DNA of 40,943 nucleotides from Chloroflexota bacterium. Its GTDB lineage: Bacteria > Chloroflexota > UBA11872 > UBA12225. Numbering within the stretch: position 1 is the stretch's first letter; the number at the start of each line of letters is the position of its first letter. The translations under genes and the position numbers were made by a program. Location: contig SHXX01000011.1 of the NCBI GenBank assembly GCA_009693165.1, positions 1 through 40,943 on the forward strand, read 5' to 3'. This document shows, one piece after another, positions 19,578 through 29,228 of the stretch. The notes under the pieces are model-generated. The model was not told the DNA's origin. It did no database searches and was given only the letters and a program-made list of their open reading frames with translations.

Positions 19578-21017
19578 TCAATGGTTTCCCGGTAGCGGTT
19601 CGCCGATTCGATGAACCTTGATGAGGTTCGTTCGGCCGGTCACGCCAAGCGGTACACCGGCGGTGATTACGATCAAGTCACCCTCTTTCGCAATCCCCAA
19701 CTCGACTGTTGCCTGTACCGCGTGGCGGAATAGTTCATCTGTTGAAACAAACGGCGGCGCGAGGACTGGCGTGACCCCCCACGTCAGTAGCAGCCGGCGG
19801 AGAACTCCCAGATGGGAAGACAGCGCAAGGATCGGCGCTTGTGGTCTGTACTTGGCGACATTTCTAGGAGTGCCTCCGGAACTTGTCGCTGTGACGATGG
19901 CCCTGGCGCCGAGTTCCATTGCGATCTCGACGGCGGCCTGCGCCACGGCTTCGGTCGCGGTCCTAGCCTTGTCTCGGCGGGCGTTCAGGGCATGATCCGC
20001 GTCGGTCACCACCTGTTCAGCAGCATGCGAGATCGCAGCCATCGCCTGGACTGCCTCGAGGGGGAACTTTCCGGCGGCGGTCTCTCCGGAAAGCATTACC
20101 GCATCGGTCAGTTCAGTGACCGCGACGTGCACGTCCGTTGCTTCGGCCCGCGTTGGGCGGCCCTGGTGGATCATCGACTCAAGCATCTGCGTCGCGGTGA
20201 TCGCAGGCTTTGCGGCTTGGTTGCATTGATCGAGAAGCCGCCTCTGTACTTGGGGAACACGTTCAAGGGGTATCTCAACACCAAGATCCCCGCGGGCAAC
20301 CATTAGGCCGTCGGCTTCGGCCAGGATTTCCGAGATGACCTCAAGCGCTTCGGGACGCTCAATCTTGGCGATGATCCCGCAGATGTCTGCTGCGAAGCCC
20401 CGGCGGACCAGATGGTCGCGAAGTTCAACGATATCGGCCGCCCGGCGCACGAACGACAAGGCGAGGAAGTCAACACCTTGGCTGGCTGCAAATACTGCGT
20501 CGTCAAGATCCTTGTCTGTCAGTGCAGGGGCAGAGAGAGGTGCACCCGGGACATTAATCCCCTTGTGCGAGGTCAAGATGCCACCCCGGACGACGGTGCA
20601 GGCGATGTCCGAGTGGTCCGTGGCGTCGACCCGGAGCTGCAGGTTGCCGTCATCCAGCAGGATGCTTGCACCGATCGATACCTCGGATGGAAGAGGCGGG
20701 TAATCCAGGGTCACGATACCCGGTCCCGAGGAGACGTCACGGTTTGTCAGGATGAACCTGTCGCCCTCGGTGAGGGTCACACCACCTTCCAGCAGCAAAC
20801 CGACACGGATCTTTGGTCCCTGGAGGTCGGCAAGGATTGCCACACTTGTCGGACCGGCGTGAGCACGGACTTCGGATATCCGACGCGCATGATCTTCATG
20901 CGTCCCGTACGACATGTTCAACCGCACGACGTTTACACCGGCATCGAGGATGCGGGCGAGCATGCCTGGTCGGTCAGTCGCGGGTCCAAGGGTTGCCACG
21001 ATACGTGTGCGACGCAT
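19578..21017 (-). CDS. pyk: Pyruvate kinase
   Basis: RRTRIVATLGPATD, ILADLQGPKIRVG, IIAKIERPEAL, VARGDLGVEIP, ITATQMLESMI, DAVMLSGETAAGKFP; start at M8 of the listed ORF. Confidence 0.93.
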   Translation of the reverse strand: MRRTRIVATLGPATDRPGMLARILDAGVNVVRLNMSYGTHEDHARRISEVRAHAGPTSVAILADLQGPKIRVGLLLEGGVTLTEGDRFILTNRDVSSGPGIVTLDYPPLPSEVSIGASILLDDGNLQLRVDATDHSDIACTVVRGGILTSHKGINVPGAPLSAPALTDKDLDDAVFAASQGVDFLALSFVRRAADIVELRDHLVRRGFAADICGIIAKIERPEALEVISEILAEADGLMVARGDLGVEIPLERVPQVQRRLLDQCNQAAKPAITATQMLESMIHQGRPTRAEATDVHVAVTELTDAVMLSGETAAGKFPLEAVQAMAAISHAAEQVVTDADHALNARRDKARTATEAVAQAAVEIAMELGARAIVTATSSGGTPRNVAKYRPQAPILALSSHLGVLRRLLLTWGVTPVLAPPFVSTDELFRHAVQATVELGIAKEGDLIVITAGVPLGVTGRTNLIKVHRIGEPLPGNH

Positions 21018-21138
21018 CTGTCGAGGATAGCCCATCATCGCAACCGCATTGCGCCTTCGTTACGGTTTCTGGGTTGAGTGGTTACCCGCGGGGTCATGTG
21101 AAGCCTAGACATGGGCGTAGCGTGTCGGACCCGGGGAT

Positions 21139-22797
21139 CTACTCCAGCCAACCGCGTTGGCGGAGTATTTCGTCACCGATAAGACCCAATTGCACCTCAC
21201 GTGCCGTACCCGCGAACTCTCGTAGGTACTCGAGGCGCGCGCGTTGGAAATATTGGACCGGTCGTTCGGCCTCGCTCACTTCCGGGGTGATGGGGTAGCC
21301 CAGCGCGTCGAGACCCCCACGTGCATCGAAGTAGCGAAGGAACGCGTTTTCGACGGTCATTCCGGTCTCGGGGTAATACCGTCGTTCGGCTGTTGACTCG
21401 ATTGGTTCGCTTGCAACCGGACGGTCATTGAGCAGGAGGTCTCCCAAGAGTGAGATCTGTATCTCGTATGGTGTTCCCTGTAAGTCGGGTCGAGATTCCA
21501 GCCGGCCCCGCTGAAACCACTGGACAAGGAGACCCTGATCAACAAACGCCTCTGATCGAGGGAACCCGAACCGTTCGAACCCGCCAAGGCGGTCGTAAGC
21601 GGACGCGAAGCGCGCTGAAATGTTGTGTTCGGTCGCCTGGATGTATCGCCCGCCCGCGGCGACTTCACTGCGGGACAGCGTCGCCGGCGTTGTTGGCGGA
21701 AGCGCGAGTGACCATACGCCGCCGGCTGCAACGGCAAGGAGGGTTGGCACGCCCTCAACCCGAGCCACCCCCGGTGATGTTGTGGCCCTCGGCGTCGTGG
21801 ACGGCGAGAGGGCAATGACCTGGCCCACTGGTCGAGGGAGGCCGGGCAACTCAACCCACGAGTCGCCGCGGTTTGTGGTTCGGACGACTGACCCGCGAGC
21901 TCCAACGACCATCCACGTTTGCGGGGCCCCGGGTTCGGTTGCCACTGCCACCGGTGAAATGCCCTGCGGTAGTGATGCAACAGGGGTCCAAGTCTGGCCT
22001 CGGTCGGTGGAAAGTGCCATCCCTCGATCAGACGTGAAGAACGCGGTGCCATCGGCTTCGGAATGGAAAGCAACGATGTTCCCACCACCTGGTGCAAGGC
22101 CGGACGAGACTGGTTTCCACGACTGTCCACCGTTTACCGACCTGAATACCCCGGGTGCGACCGCCGTAGCCATGAGCCAGACCGCGGGGTCGGATGGAAG
22201 TTGCGCAAGCGAGATTGCTCCGGGGATCGTTCCGTATCGGTCTTGTGGCAATCCAAGCGATGACGGGATCCACGTTGAGCCGCCGTCTCGGGTGACAAAG
22301 TTGCCATGCAACTCGGTGCCCGCGATGACATGGTTCGGATCGGCGTTGTCGTAGCGGATTGCGGCGATTGTTGGAAGGGGTACCCGGATTGGTTCCCAGG
22401 TGGATGCACCGGCATCGAGTCGGAAAAGTCCGCCGACCCCGCTCACGATCATCGACCGAGTGTCCGTCGGTGCAATCGTCCCGGTCACGAGGCGGAGGTC
22501 AAGTGGCAAGCCTCGGTCGAGTGCTTGCCACGTATGACCGCCATCGACGCTCCGCTTCACACTTGTTCGGAGATCGGTATCTGGCAAGGGAGACCCAAGC
22601 GCCGCAATCAGTCCGGTTGTGGTCGGAGGTGTGATCAGAGTCGTGATGCTCTCACCAGTCGCGTTGATCCGCTGCCATCCCGGTAGAGGCGAGGCAAACT
22701 GCCCCGGGGTTGCCGACGCGTAACGCGTGGTTGCGGTCAGCAAAGCGACCAAACTGACGGTTGAGATCAAGAGCGCGACAAGCTGCCTGAAGGTCAT
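21139..22797 (-). CDS. Secreted Asp-box (BNR/Ycf48-like) beta-propeller with two C-terminal GY/FP repeat units
   Basis: Signal peptide MTFRQLVALLISTVSLVALLTATTRYASA; repeated S.DGG.TW / NGGQSW / DRGQTW / NRGDSW; C-terminal FGFPRSEA...VQWFQRGRLE and LGYPITPE...VQYFQRARLE. Confidence 0.75.
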   Translation of the reverse strand: MTFRQLVALLISTVSLVALLTATTRYASATPGQFASPLPGWQRINATGESITTLITPPTTTGLIAALGSPLPDTDLRTSVKRSVDGGHTWQALDRGLPLDLRLVTGTIAPTDTRSMIVSGVGGLFRLDAGASTWEPIRVPLPTIAAIRYDNADPNHVIAGTELHGNFVTRDGGSTWIPSSLGLPQDRYGTIPGAISLAQLPSDPAVWLMATAVAPGVFRSVNGGQSWKPVSSGLAPGGGNIVAFHSEADGTAFFTSDRGMALSTDRGQTWTPVASLPQGISPVAVATEPGAPQTWMVVGARGSVVRTTNRGDSWVELPGLPRPVGQVIALSPSTTPRATTSPGVARVEGVPTLLAVAAGGVWSLALPPTTPATLSRSEVAAGGRYIQATEHNISARFASAYDRLGGFERFGFPRSEAFVDQGLLVQWFQRGRLESRPDLQGTPYEIQISLLGDLLLNDRPVASEPIESTAERRYYPETGMTVENAFLRYFDARGGLDALGYPITPEVSEAERPVQYFQRARLEYLREFAGTAREVQLGLIGDEILRQRGWLE

Positions 22798-22910
22798 TCT
22801 GATGTGTTCTCTGCCGGAAACCGTGAACCCGAATCTTGAACGCTGTGGCACTGCTAGGAAAACCGGGGCGGGTGATGATGGTCGCGTCGCTACCAGGTCG
22901 CGACCGGATT

Positions 22911-23594
22911 TCACCGAGGGATCACCAATCGGTCTCCGGGTGCGAGGATATTCGGGTCAGCAAGTCGGTTTGCCCTGACGATGGCATCGACTGTCGTGTT
23001 GTACCGGGTCGCGATCTGCCACAGCGAATCGCCAGCCGCTACCGTATGCGTGGATTGGCCCGATGCGCTCGCCAGTGACACTGGGGTGACCGTCGCACCG
23101 GACGCTCGGGTCGGAGCCAATGTTGCGCGCGGTGTTGCGGTCATGACGACAAGTGGTGTTGACTGAATAACCTGCCTCGTCGAGTCGACCGTGGGCAGTG
23201 CTGTTTGCACGAATACTGGTGTGGCAGTCGGTATTGAAGTGACGATTGGAGCGACTGCATTGGCGCGCTGGCCCGAAGGTTCGTTGGCTCCGCTTGGCTT
23301 GGCATCGTCACGCAAGGGAGGTGCCAGTAGGCGGCCCGCCACGTCGGCTACCGCGTGTACCGAGACTGCTGCCGAGCGGATGAGTGGTGACACGGTGGGG
23401 GAGATCGTTGTAACGTCACCGAAAGCAACCGCGGTTCCGAGACAGGTCACCGCCGTCACGCCTATCGCAATCCTCACCAATCGGCGTCGGTACCCGACGT
23501 GTGCAAGCGCACGGCCTCCCTGCAGGCGCTGCCAACGAGGCGGCGCATCTGTTGTGACCTCAATTGCGGTTCGATTGCTGAAAGCGAGAACCAT
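22911..23594 (-). CDS. Membrane-anchored LysM domain protein
   Basis: TM (RIAIGVTAVTCLGTAVAFG), T/P-rich linker, C-terminal LysM HTVAAGDSLWQIATRYNTTVDAIVRANRLADPNILAPGDRLVIPR. Confidence 0.85.
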   Translation of the reverse strand: MVLAFSNRTAIEVTTDAPPRWQRLQGGRALAHVGYRRRLVRIAIGVTAVTCLGTAVAFGDVTTISPTVSPLIRSAAVSVHAVADVAGRLLAPPLRDDAKPSGANEPSGQRANAVAPIVTSIPTATPVFVQTALPTVDSTRQVIQSTPLVVMTATPRATLAPTRASGATVTPVSLASASGQSTHTVAAGDSLWQIATRYNTTVDAIVRANRLADPNILAPGDRLVIPR

Positions 23595-23735
23595 AAATCC
23601 GCCATGTCTTGAGAACTGTTGGAGGCACAGGTTTGGCACGGCCGCGCAATGGACCTGATGCCGAACACTCTCAATACGTATGACTGCACGTTGAGTTGCG
23701 GGTCCGAGCCGCCGGAGCCGGACGTTTCTTGGAGG

Positions 23736-25124
23736 TCAGTTGGGAAACACAAACACGAACGTCAGGTCATTGACATTTGTATTGGTCGGGCCAGTAACGA
23801 TCAAGTCGCCGGCACGTGCCAGCGCTTCGTTCGAGTCATTTGCGTTCAGGGCTTCACGGGGGTCGATGCCGGCATCGCGCATGCGCCCTAGGGATCCGGA
23901 ATCTGCGAAGCCACCGGCTGCACTTGTTGGACCATCCGAACCATCGGTGGCCAAGGCCACGATCAACGTTCTCGGCACGTTCGCCATCGACAGGGCGGCG
24001 GCCAACGCAATCTCCTGGTTTCGTCCACCCTTTCCGTGTCCCCGGACCGTCACGGTTGTCTCACCACCGAGAACGACCATTGCAGGCAGGTCGAGCGGTT
24101 TGTGACGGTGGACCAACTCACGACCGATCGCGACGGCGAATCGGGCCGCCTCACGCGCTTCGCCCTCCAGAAATGACGTCAGCATCAAGGTGTTGAAGCC
24201 GAGGTCGTTGGCGCACGCAATCGCTGCGTCCGCTGCAATGTCATTGCTTCCGATCACGACGGTTCGGGCATTAGTGAAAAGGGGATTTCCCGGCTTGGGG
24301 GTTTCAGGCGTATCGCCACTTTCGCCGCGTCGGAGCACGGTCTCTATCGAGTGAGGAATGCGTCCCAACAGATCGAAATCCTTCAGAACGCCAATTGCAT
24401 CCGCGAACGTGGTTGGATCCGGCACGGTCGGACCGGATGCAATGAAATCCAGCGGATTTCCGACTACATCGGACAGAACCAGGGTCAACACCGTCGCTGG
24501 GGCAGCCAATTCGGCGAGGCGCCCGCCTTTCACCCGCTCGATGTGCTTCCGTATGGTGTTGATCCGGGTGATGTCCGCTCCGGACCGTAGCAGCAAGTCG
24601 GTAAGAGCGCGGTAGTCGGCGAGAGAAACCCCATCGTGTGGAAGGAGCATCAGTGCCGATCCTCCGCCCGAGATCAAACAAATCACCAGGTCTTCGGCGT
24701 TCGCGCCCTGAAGCAATTCGACGATTTTCGCCGTTCCGTCCAGCCCGGCTTGATCCGGGACGGGATGGGCAGCCTCGTGCAAGTGAATGATCCGCGTCTC
24801 ATCCCTATATCCGTACTTCACGTTCACGTGGCCCGCCGAGATTAGATCACCGAGGATTTCCTCAAGCGCCCTCGCCATTGGCGCACTCGCTTTTCCGGCG
24901 CCGACGACGATGATGCGTCGGTACTGCCGAAGGTCGAACACATGTCCGGAAGCAAACAGATGATCGCCATCGCGCCTGACGGTGCGACGCACTGCCTCCG
25001 CGGGATCGACTGACGCGAGTGCCTCCCGCATGATCAGCCACGCAGTTGCTCTCGCATTCGCAAAGGTCAGGGTGGTCGTCGTGGCGCGACTTGTGGCACC
25101 GTCGGCATGAGTTTGCTCGTTCAC
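23736..25124 (-). CDS. Glycerate 2-kinase (MOFRL/GckA family)
   Basis: VVGAGKASAPMARALEEIL, CLISGGGSALMLLP, LVLSDVVGNPLDFIASGPTVPDPTTF, ATDGSDGPTSAAGGF. Confidence 0.88.
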   Translation of the reverse strand: MNEQTHADGATSRATTTTLTFANARATAWLIMREALASVDPAEAVRRTVRRDGDHLFASGHVFDLRQYRRIIVVGAGKASAPMARALEEILGDLISAGHVNVKYGYRDETRIIHLHEAAHPVPDQAGLDGTAKIVELLQGANAEDLVICLISGGGSALMLLPHDGVSLADYRALTDLLLRSGADITRINTIRKHIERVKGGRLAELAAPATVLTLVLSDVVGNPLDFIASGPTVPDPTTFADAIGVLKDFDLLGRIPHSIETVLRRGESGDTPETPKPGNPLFTNARTVVIGSNDIAADAAIACANDLGFNTLMLTSFLEGEAREAARFAVAIGRELVHRHKPLDLPAMVVLGGETTVTVRGHGKGGRNQEIALAAALSMANVPRTLIVALATDGSDGPTSAAGGFADSGSLGRMRDAGIDPREALNANDSNEALARAGDLIVTGPTNTNVNDLTFVFVFPN

Positions 25125-25253
25125 GAGCGCTACGTTAGCATCGCGCAGACGGACTGCGCTTGTCGTCGACTTGGCGATGGCGCCACAACGGGTACAAGCC
25201 TAATCGGTCGGCTCCCGGTCCGGGTGCCGATTAACGATCGACGGGAGGAAGCA

Positions 25254-26243
25254 ATGGCGCGACCAGTCACCCTGTTTACCGGCCAATGGGCCGACTTGCC
25301 ACTCGAGGTTCTCGCTGGAAAGGCTAAGGACTTCGGCTATGACGGCCTCGAACTCGCATGTTCGGGCGACCACCTGGACATCGAGCGTGCCGCGCACGAC
25401 TCGGCGTACTGTGCACACCAGCGCGAGATCCTGTCACGGCACGGTTTGGACTGCTGGGCACTCTCCGCACACCTTCAGGGACAGTTGGTCCTCGATCACA
25501 TTGATACGCGAAACTCGAGGTTCGCACCTGCAGAATTGCGCCATGATCCCGAGGCCGTTCGTGCATGGGGTACCCGCCAAATGATGTTGGCGCCTCTGGC
25601 AGCAAAGAACATGGGTGTCAAGGTGGTCACTGGCTTCACGGGTTCAAGCATCTGGCACCTCCTGTTCCCGTTCCCGCCCCAGTCGCAATCGTTGATTGAC
25701 GCCGGCTACGCGCTCTTTGCCGAACGCTGGACGCCGATTCTGAACGAGTTCAGTGCGAATGGGATCAAGTTCGGTCTCGAGGTTCATCCCACCGAAATCG
25801 CGTTTGACTACTACACCGCCCAAGCTTCACTGAAGGCAATCAACAATCACCCGGCGTTCGGTTTCAACATGGACCCGAGCCACTTCGTTCCACAGGGGGT
25901 TGACCCGGCCATTTTTGTACGGGATTTTGCTGACCGGATCTACCACATGCACGTCAAGGACTCAAAGGTCAATCGCGACGGTCGAGCTGGCAGCTACGGG
26001 AGCTTCCTCGCGTTCGGTGATCACCGCCGAGGCTGGGACTTCCGCTCCCCTGGTCATGGTGATGTCGACTTCGAGAGCCTCATGCGCGCCCTCAATGACA
26101 TTGGTTATGCCGGCCCGCTTTCAGTCGAGTGGGAGGACTCGGGCATGGATCGCGAACACGGCGCGAGGGAGGCAGCTTCCTTCTGCCGCAAGATTGATTT
26201 CCGTCCCTCCAACTTGGCGTTTGATGCGGCGTTCAGTCGCTGA
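25254..26243 (+). CDS. Sugar phosphate isomerase/epimerase (xylose isomerase-like TIM barrel)
   Basis: FGYDGLELACSGDHLDIE, FGLEVHPTEIAFDY, GFNMDPSHFVPQGVD, HVKDSK, GHGDVDFESLMRALNDIGYAGPLSVEWED; ATG at 25254 preceded by GGGAGG. Confidence 0.88.
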   Translation: MARPVTLFTGQWADLPLEVLAGKAKDFGYDGLELACSGDHLDIERAAHDSAYCAHQREILSRHGLDCWALSAHLQGQLVLDHIDTRNSRFAPAELRHDPEAVRAWGTRQMMLAPLAAKNMGVKVVTGFTGSSIWHLLFPFPPQSQSLIDAGYALFAERWTPILNEFSANGIKFGLEVHPTEIAFDYYTAQASLKAINNHPAFGFNMDPSHFVPQGVDPAIFVRDFADRIYHMHVKDSKVNRDGRAGSYGSFLAFGDHRRGWDFRSPGHGDVDFESLMRALNDIGYAGPLSVEWEDSGMDREHGAREAASFCRKIDFRPSNLAFDAAFSR

Positions 26244-26321
26244 CAACGTGCGAGCGGTTCGCCGTCATCTGCATCGACAGTTTCCGCGACACCATTTACC
26301 GCTATCTGGAGGGAGTTCACA

Positions 26322-27521
26322 ATGAGCGAACAGGTCGGTTTCTTGACGATGGGGTCCGCGGCTTCGGGTGGTCCGGTTCCTGAGATTGGGATCGGGATGC
26401 TTGGGTACGCATTCATGGGCAAGGCCCATTCAAATGCGTTTCGCACGATCCCGTACATGATCCAGCCGTTGGCCGCGGTTCCTAGGATGGTGGCCCTGTG
26501 CGGACGCAACCGGGACGCAGTGACGGCGGCGGCGACCCGTTTTGGATACGAAAAGGTCTATGTGGACTGGCGTGAGATGTTGAAGGATGACTCCATCCAG
26601 TTGTTTGACAATGGCGGTCCGAACAACATCCACGCGGAACCGACGATTGCTGCCGCCGAGGCGGGCAAGCACGTCCTCTGTGAGAAGCCCCTTGGTCGTT
26701 CGGCTCACGAGTCGAAGTTAATGCTGGATGCCGTCCGCAAGGCTGGTGTCAAACACATGTGCGCGTTCAACTACCGTTTCGTGCCGGCGGTCCGCCAGGC
26801 GAAGGCGCTCCTTGAACGTGGCTCGCTCGGGCGCATCTTTCACTTCCGTGCCCGCTATCTGCAGGAATGGGGGAACAGCCCGGACGTGGCACAGTGGCGT
26901 TACCACGCCGATACCGCCGGGAGTGGAGCGCTTGGAGATCTTGGAGCACACATCATCGACCTCGCTCGGTTCCTGATTGGCGAACTGACCGAAGTGAGTG
27001 CACTTACTGCGACATTCATCACGGAACGTGACGATCCCTCAGGTGCCGGCGGGCGACTTCATGTCGATGTTGACGACGCTTTCGAAGCCGTCGTGCGCTT
27101 TGCGAATGGGGCCGTTGGGACTCTGGAGGCCACCCGGTTTGCGCCGGGCCGCAAGAACCACAACGTGTTTGAGATCAACGGTGAACACGGGTCTATCGCG
27201 TTCAACCTAGAGAACATGAATAACCTGGAAGTACACCTTCCGGATCACGATCCGAAGGATGTTCAAGGCTTCCGGAATGTCCTTGTGTCGGAGAGCTACC
27301 ACCCGTTCTGGCAGCACTGGTGGCCGCAGGGTCACATCATTGGGTGGGAACACACTTTCGTCCACGAAGTCAACCACCTCCTTGAAGCGATTGTTGGGAA
27401 CCACGAAGTTGCGCCGTACGGTGCCGATTTCGTCGACGGGTACCGGAACGCGGTGATTTGCGATGCCATCATCGAGTCCGCCCGTGAGGGCCGACGTGTC
27501 GCGATCAAGTACCACGACTGA
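26322..27521 (+). CDS. Gfo/Idh/MocA family oxidoreductase
   Basis: IGIGMLGYAFMGKAHSNAF, HVLCEKPLGRSAHESKLML, FNYRFVPAVRQAK, GSGALGDLGAHIIDLARFLIGE. Confidence 0.92.
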   Translation: MSEQVGFLTMGSAASGGPVPEIGIGMLGYAFMGKAHSNAFRTIPYMIQPLAAVPRMVALCGRNRDAVTAAATRFGYEKVYVDWREMLKDDSIQLFDNGGPNNIHAEPTIAAAEAGKHVLCEKPLGRSAHESKLMLDAVRKAGVKHMCAFNYRFVPAVRQAKALLERGSLGRIFHFRARYLQEWGNSPDVAQWRYHADTAGSGALGDLGAHIIDLARFLIGELTEVSALTATFITERDDPSGAGGRLHVDVDDAFEAVVRFANGAVGTLEATRFAPGRKNHNVFEINGEHGSIAFNLENMNNLEVHLPDHDPKDVQGFRNVLVSESYHPFWQHWWPQGHIIGWEHTFVHEVNHLLEAIVGNHEVAPYGADFVDGYRNAVICDAIIESAREGRRVAIKYHD

Positions 27522-27545
27522 TTTCGGCAATCTGAAAACGCAGAT

Positions 27546-27582
27546 GAAACAAAGACCCCGCCACCATTGAGGTGTGCGGGGC
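27546..27582 (-). terminator. Terminator at convergent junction, U-tract on the minus strand
   Basis: CCCCGC-CACC (27556-27565) / GGTG-T-GCGGGG (27571-27581); the minus-strand read-out is followed by TCTTTGTTTC. Confidence 0.65.
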
Positions 27583-27630
27583 CTCGCGTTCTTGTCGCGC
27601 TGATCGGTCAGGGCACTGCCACTGTGGCTA

Positions 27631-28008
27631 TCACGTGTCTCCGGTGTGGTCCGGCGGTGACGGGCGGGTGGCAGCCTTTCGCGAAGCGTGCCCACGTGCG
27701 GTTCGAATAATGTCGCTGAACAGTGTGCGCGCCTCCATCGAGAAGTGTTCGCCATCCAGGCGGGTCTCAAGTGTGGCAAGGGCCGACGGGTCGTCGATGA
27801 GCGTGGCCAAGCGGCCAATCAGGTACCCCGCAAATCGCGCGTGGACACGCCACGCCACGGGTCGCGGTTGGTCTTCTTCAAGCAGGACCACCCAGTCTTT
27901 GGTGACACCGCCCTGCTGGCGAACGAGTGGTGCAGGAAGCCTCGAGATACGCATCAGTCCGTCGTCGTCTCCGGGTTTGGAAACGGCGGCACTTGGGGCG
28001 TGATGCAT
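27631..28008 (-). CDS. Hypothetical protein (about 107-125 aa)
   Basis: ORF in an otherwise empty stretch, followed on the minus strand by the terminator at 27546-27582; possible internal start at MRISRLPAPLV. Confidence 0.45.
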   Translation of the reverse strand: MHHAPSAAVSKPGDDDGLMRISRLPAPLVRQQGGVTKDWVVLLEEDQPRPVAWRVHARFAGYLIGRLATLIDDPSALATLETRLDGEHFSMEARTLFSDIIRTARGHASRKAATRPSPPDHTGDT

Positions 28009-28183
28009 CGCATGACGGAATGAGACCGTGCGCGAGTTCCCTCACTGGAAACCCCGTTGGACGAGTTGGCCGCACGCCGGTCTCATGCTTGTGACGGCTC
28101 GGGCCTCATTGGAAAAGTAGGACTGGGGTGAAAGGGGTTGCCCCCTACCGGAGGGCACCCGCCGCATCATGAGAAGACGTTCG

Positions 28184-29176
28184 TTACGGGGTCGGGATTG
28201 GCTGCCACGCTATGCTTCGTGCCTGCTGGGTGAGCAGGCCGGTGGCATCAATGAGGAACCACCGTAGCGCCCAGTCTCCGTCCCTGACCTGAAAGACCAG
28301 GGCAACCAGTGGGGTGAGTTCCAGGGTGCTGTTGGCGCTCAAGCGGAGAGGACGTGTATGCCAGCCGTCGGTCAGAAGGATCACCCGTCCTCGGTTGTCT
28401 AGACGCCACCCAAGCATTAAGAGGCGTGCGTCGGTAAGAACATTGGTGACGAAACCCGGAACATCGGGAACCGTATACCCGGTCTCAGGAATGCCTCCCG
28501 AATACGCGGCCACCACTAGACCGTTCGGATCCCACATTGCCGTGAAATCTCGCGCATTCCGCTTGTCGAGCACCGACTGGGTTCGGAGGAGCGTGGAAAC
28601 CAATCGAGAATCCGGTGGTGTTGCCCCTGGCGCCGGCGTTGCAATAGTGATCACGGGTTTTGCGGGCCGGTCGGGAATTGATTGTTGCTCCCAAACTGTC
28701 AGCGCACCAAGAAAGAGGACGACGCCCAAAAGGGTGATAACCCGCCGCCAGTACGCAAAAACTCCAACCGGAATGCTTGCGTCGCTCGCTTCACCGTAAG
28801 CCTCGCCGATCATCAGCCCCGGCATCGCGATTTCGGGAACCGCAACCTCGAAGTTACTGCCTGACGGCATACCAGTATCCCGAGTTTCCGCAGGGTCAAT
28901 TGAGACTTCATCACGCGGATTGAACACCGCTTCGGTTGGGTCACTCTTCTCGGTCAGATCAGGGTAGCCGGACAATTTGCCAATCTCAACGGCATTTTGC
29001 GGTACATGTGCAAGAACTGGCTGCACAGAGTTCAACGTGTCAGCGTTGGTTCGTTCATGCCTCTGATCGACCTGTTCGTTGTCAACGCGGTCAGTCACCG
29101 GCACCCAGTTTCTGCGTAAGGCACGCTGATCATTCATTCCTGATGGTGCCATAAGGCGCCGCTTCTTGGCGTCCAC
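28184..29176 (-). CDS. Hypothetical single-TM protein with extracytoplasmic C-terminal domain
   Basis: Single hydrophobic segment RRVITLLGVVLFLGALTVW followed by about 180 aa resembling an NTF2/DUF4440-like fold by eye only; start uncertain. Confidence 0.55.
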   Translation of the reverse strand: MDAKKRRLMAPSGMNDQRALRRNWVPVTDRVDNEQVDQRHERTNADTLNSVQPVLAHVPQNAVEIGKLSGYPDLTEKSDPTEAVFNPRDEVSIDPAETRDTGMPSGSNFEVAVPEIAMPGLMIGEAYGEASDASIPVGVFAYWRRVITLLGVVLFLGALTVWEQQSIPDRPAKPVITIATPAPGATPPDSRLVSTLLRTQSVLDKRNARDFTAMWDPNGLVVAAYSGGIPETGYTVPDVPGFVTNVLTDARLLMLGWRLDNRGRVILLTDGWHTRPLRLSANSTLELTPLVALVFQVRDGDWALRWFLIDATGLLTQQARSIAWQPIPTP

Positions 29177-29228
29177 TTGGTGGCAACCTGAACGGACTTA
29201 ATCGGGCAGTATCACTACACTATCCAGG

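Noticed and set aside
21560-21590. GTTCGAACCC sequence resembling a minus-strand tRNA T-arm
   Set aside because: Within the coding sequence of the propeller protein (FERFGFPR); no cloverleaf.
25254-27521. Sugar isomerase plus Gfo/Idh pair as a novel pathway
   Set aside because: A common catabolic pairing; no further pathway genes in the window to support novelty.
27690-27710. GGTTCGAATAATG resembling a tRNA T-loop
   Set aside because: No matching acceptor, D-arm or anticodon arm around it; lies within a hypothetical ORF.
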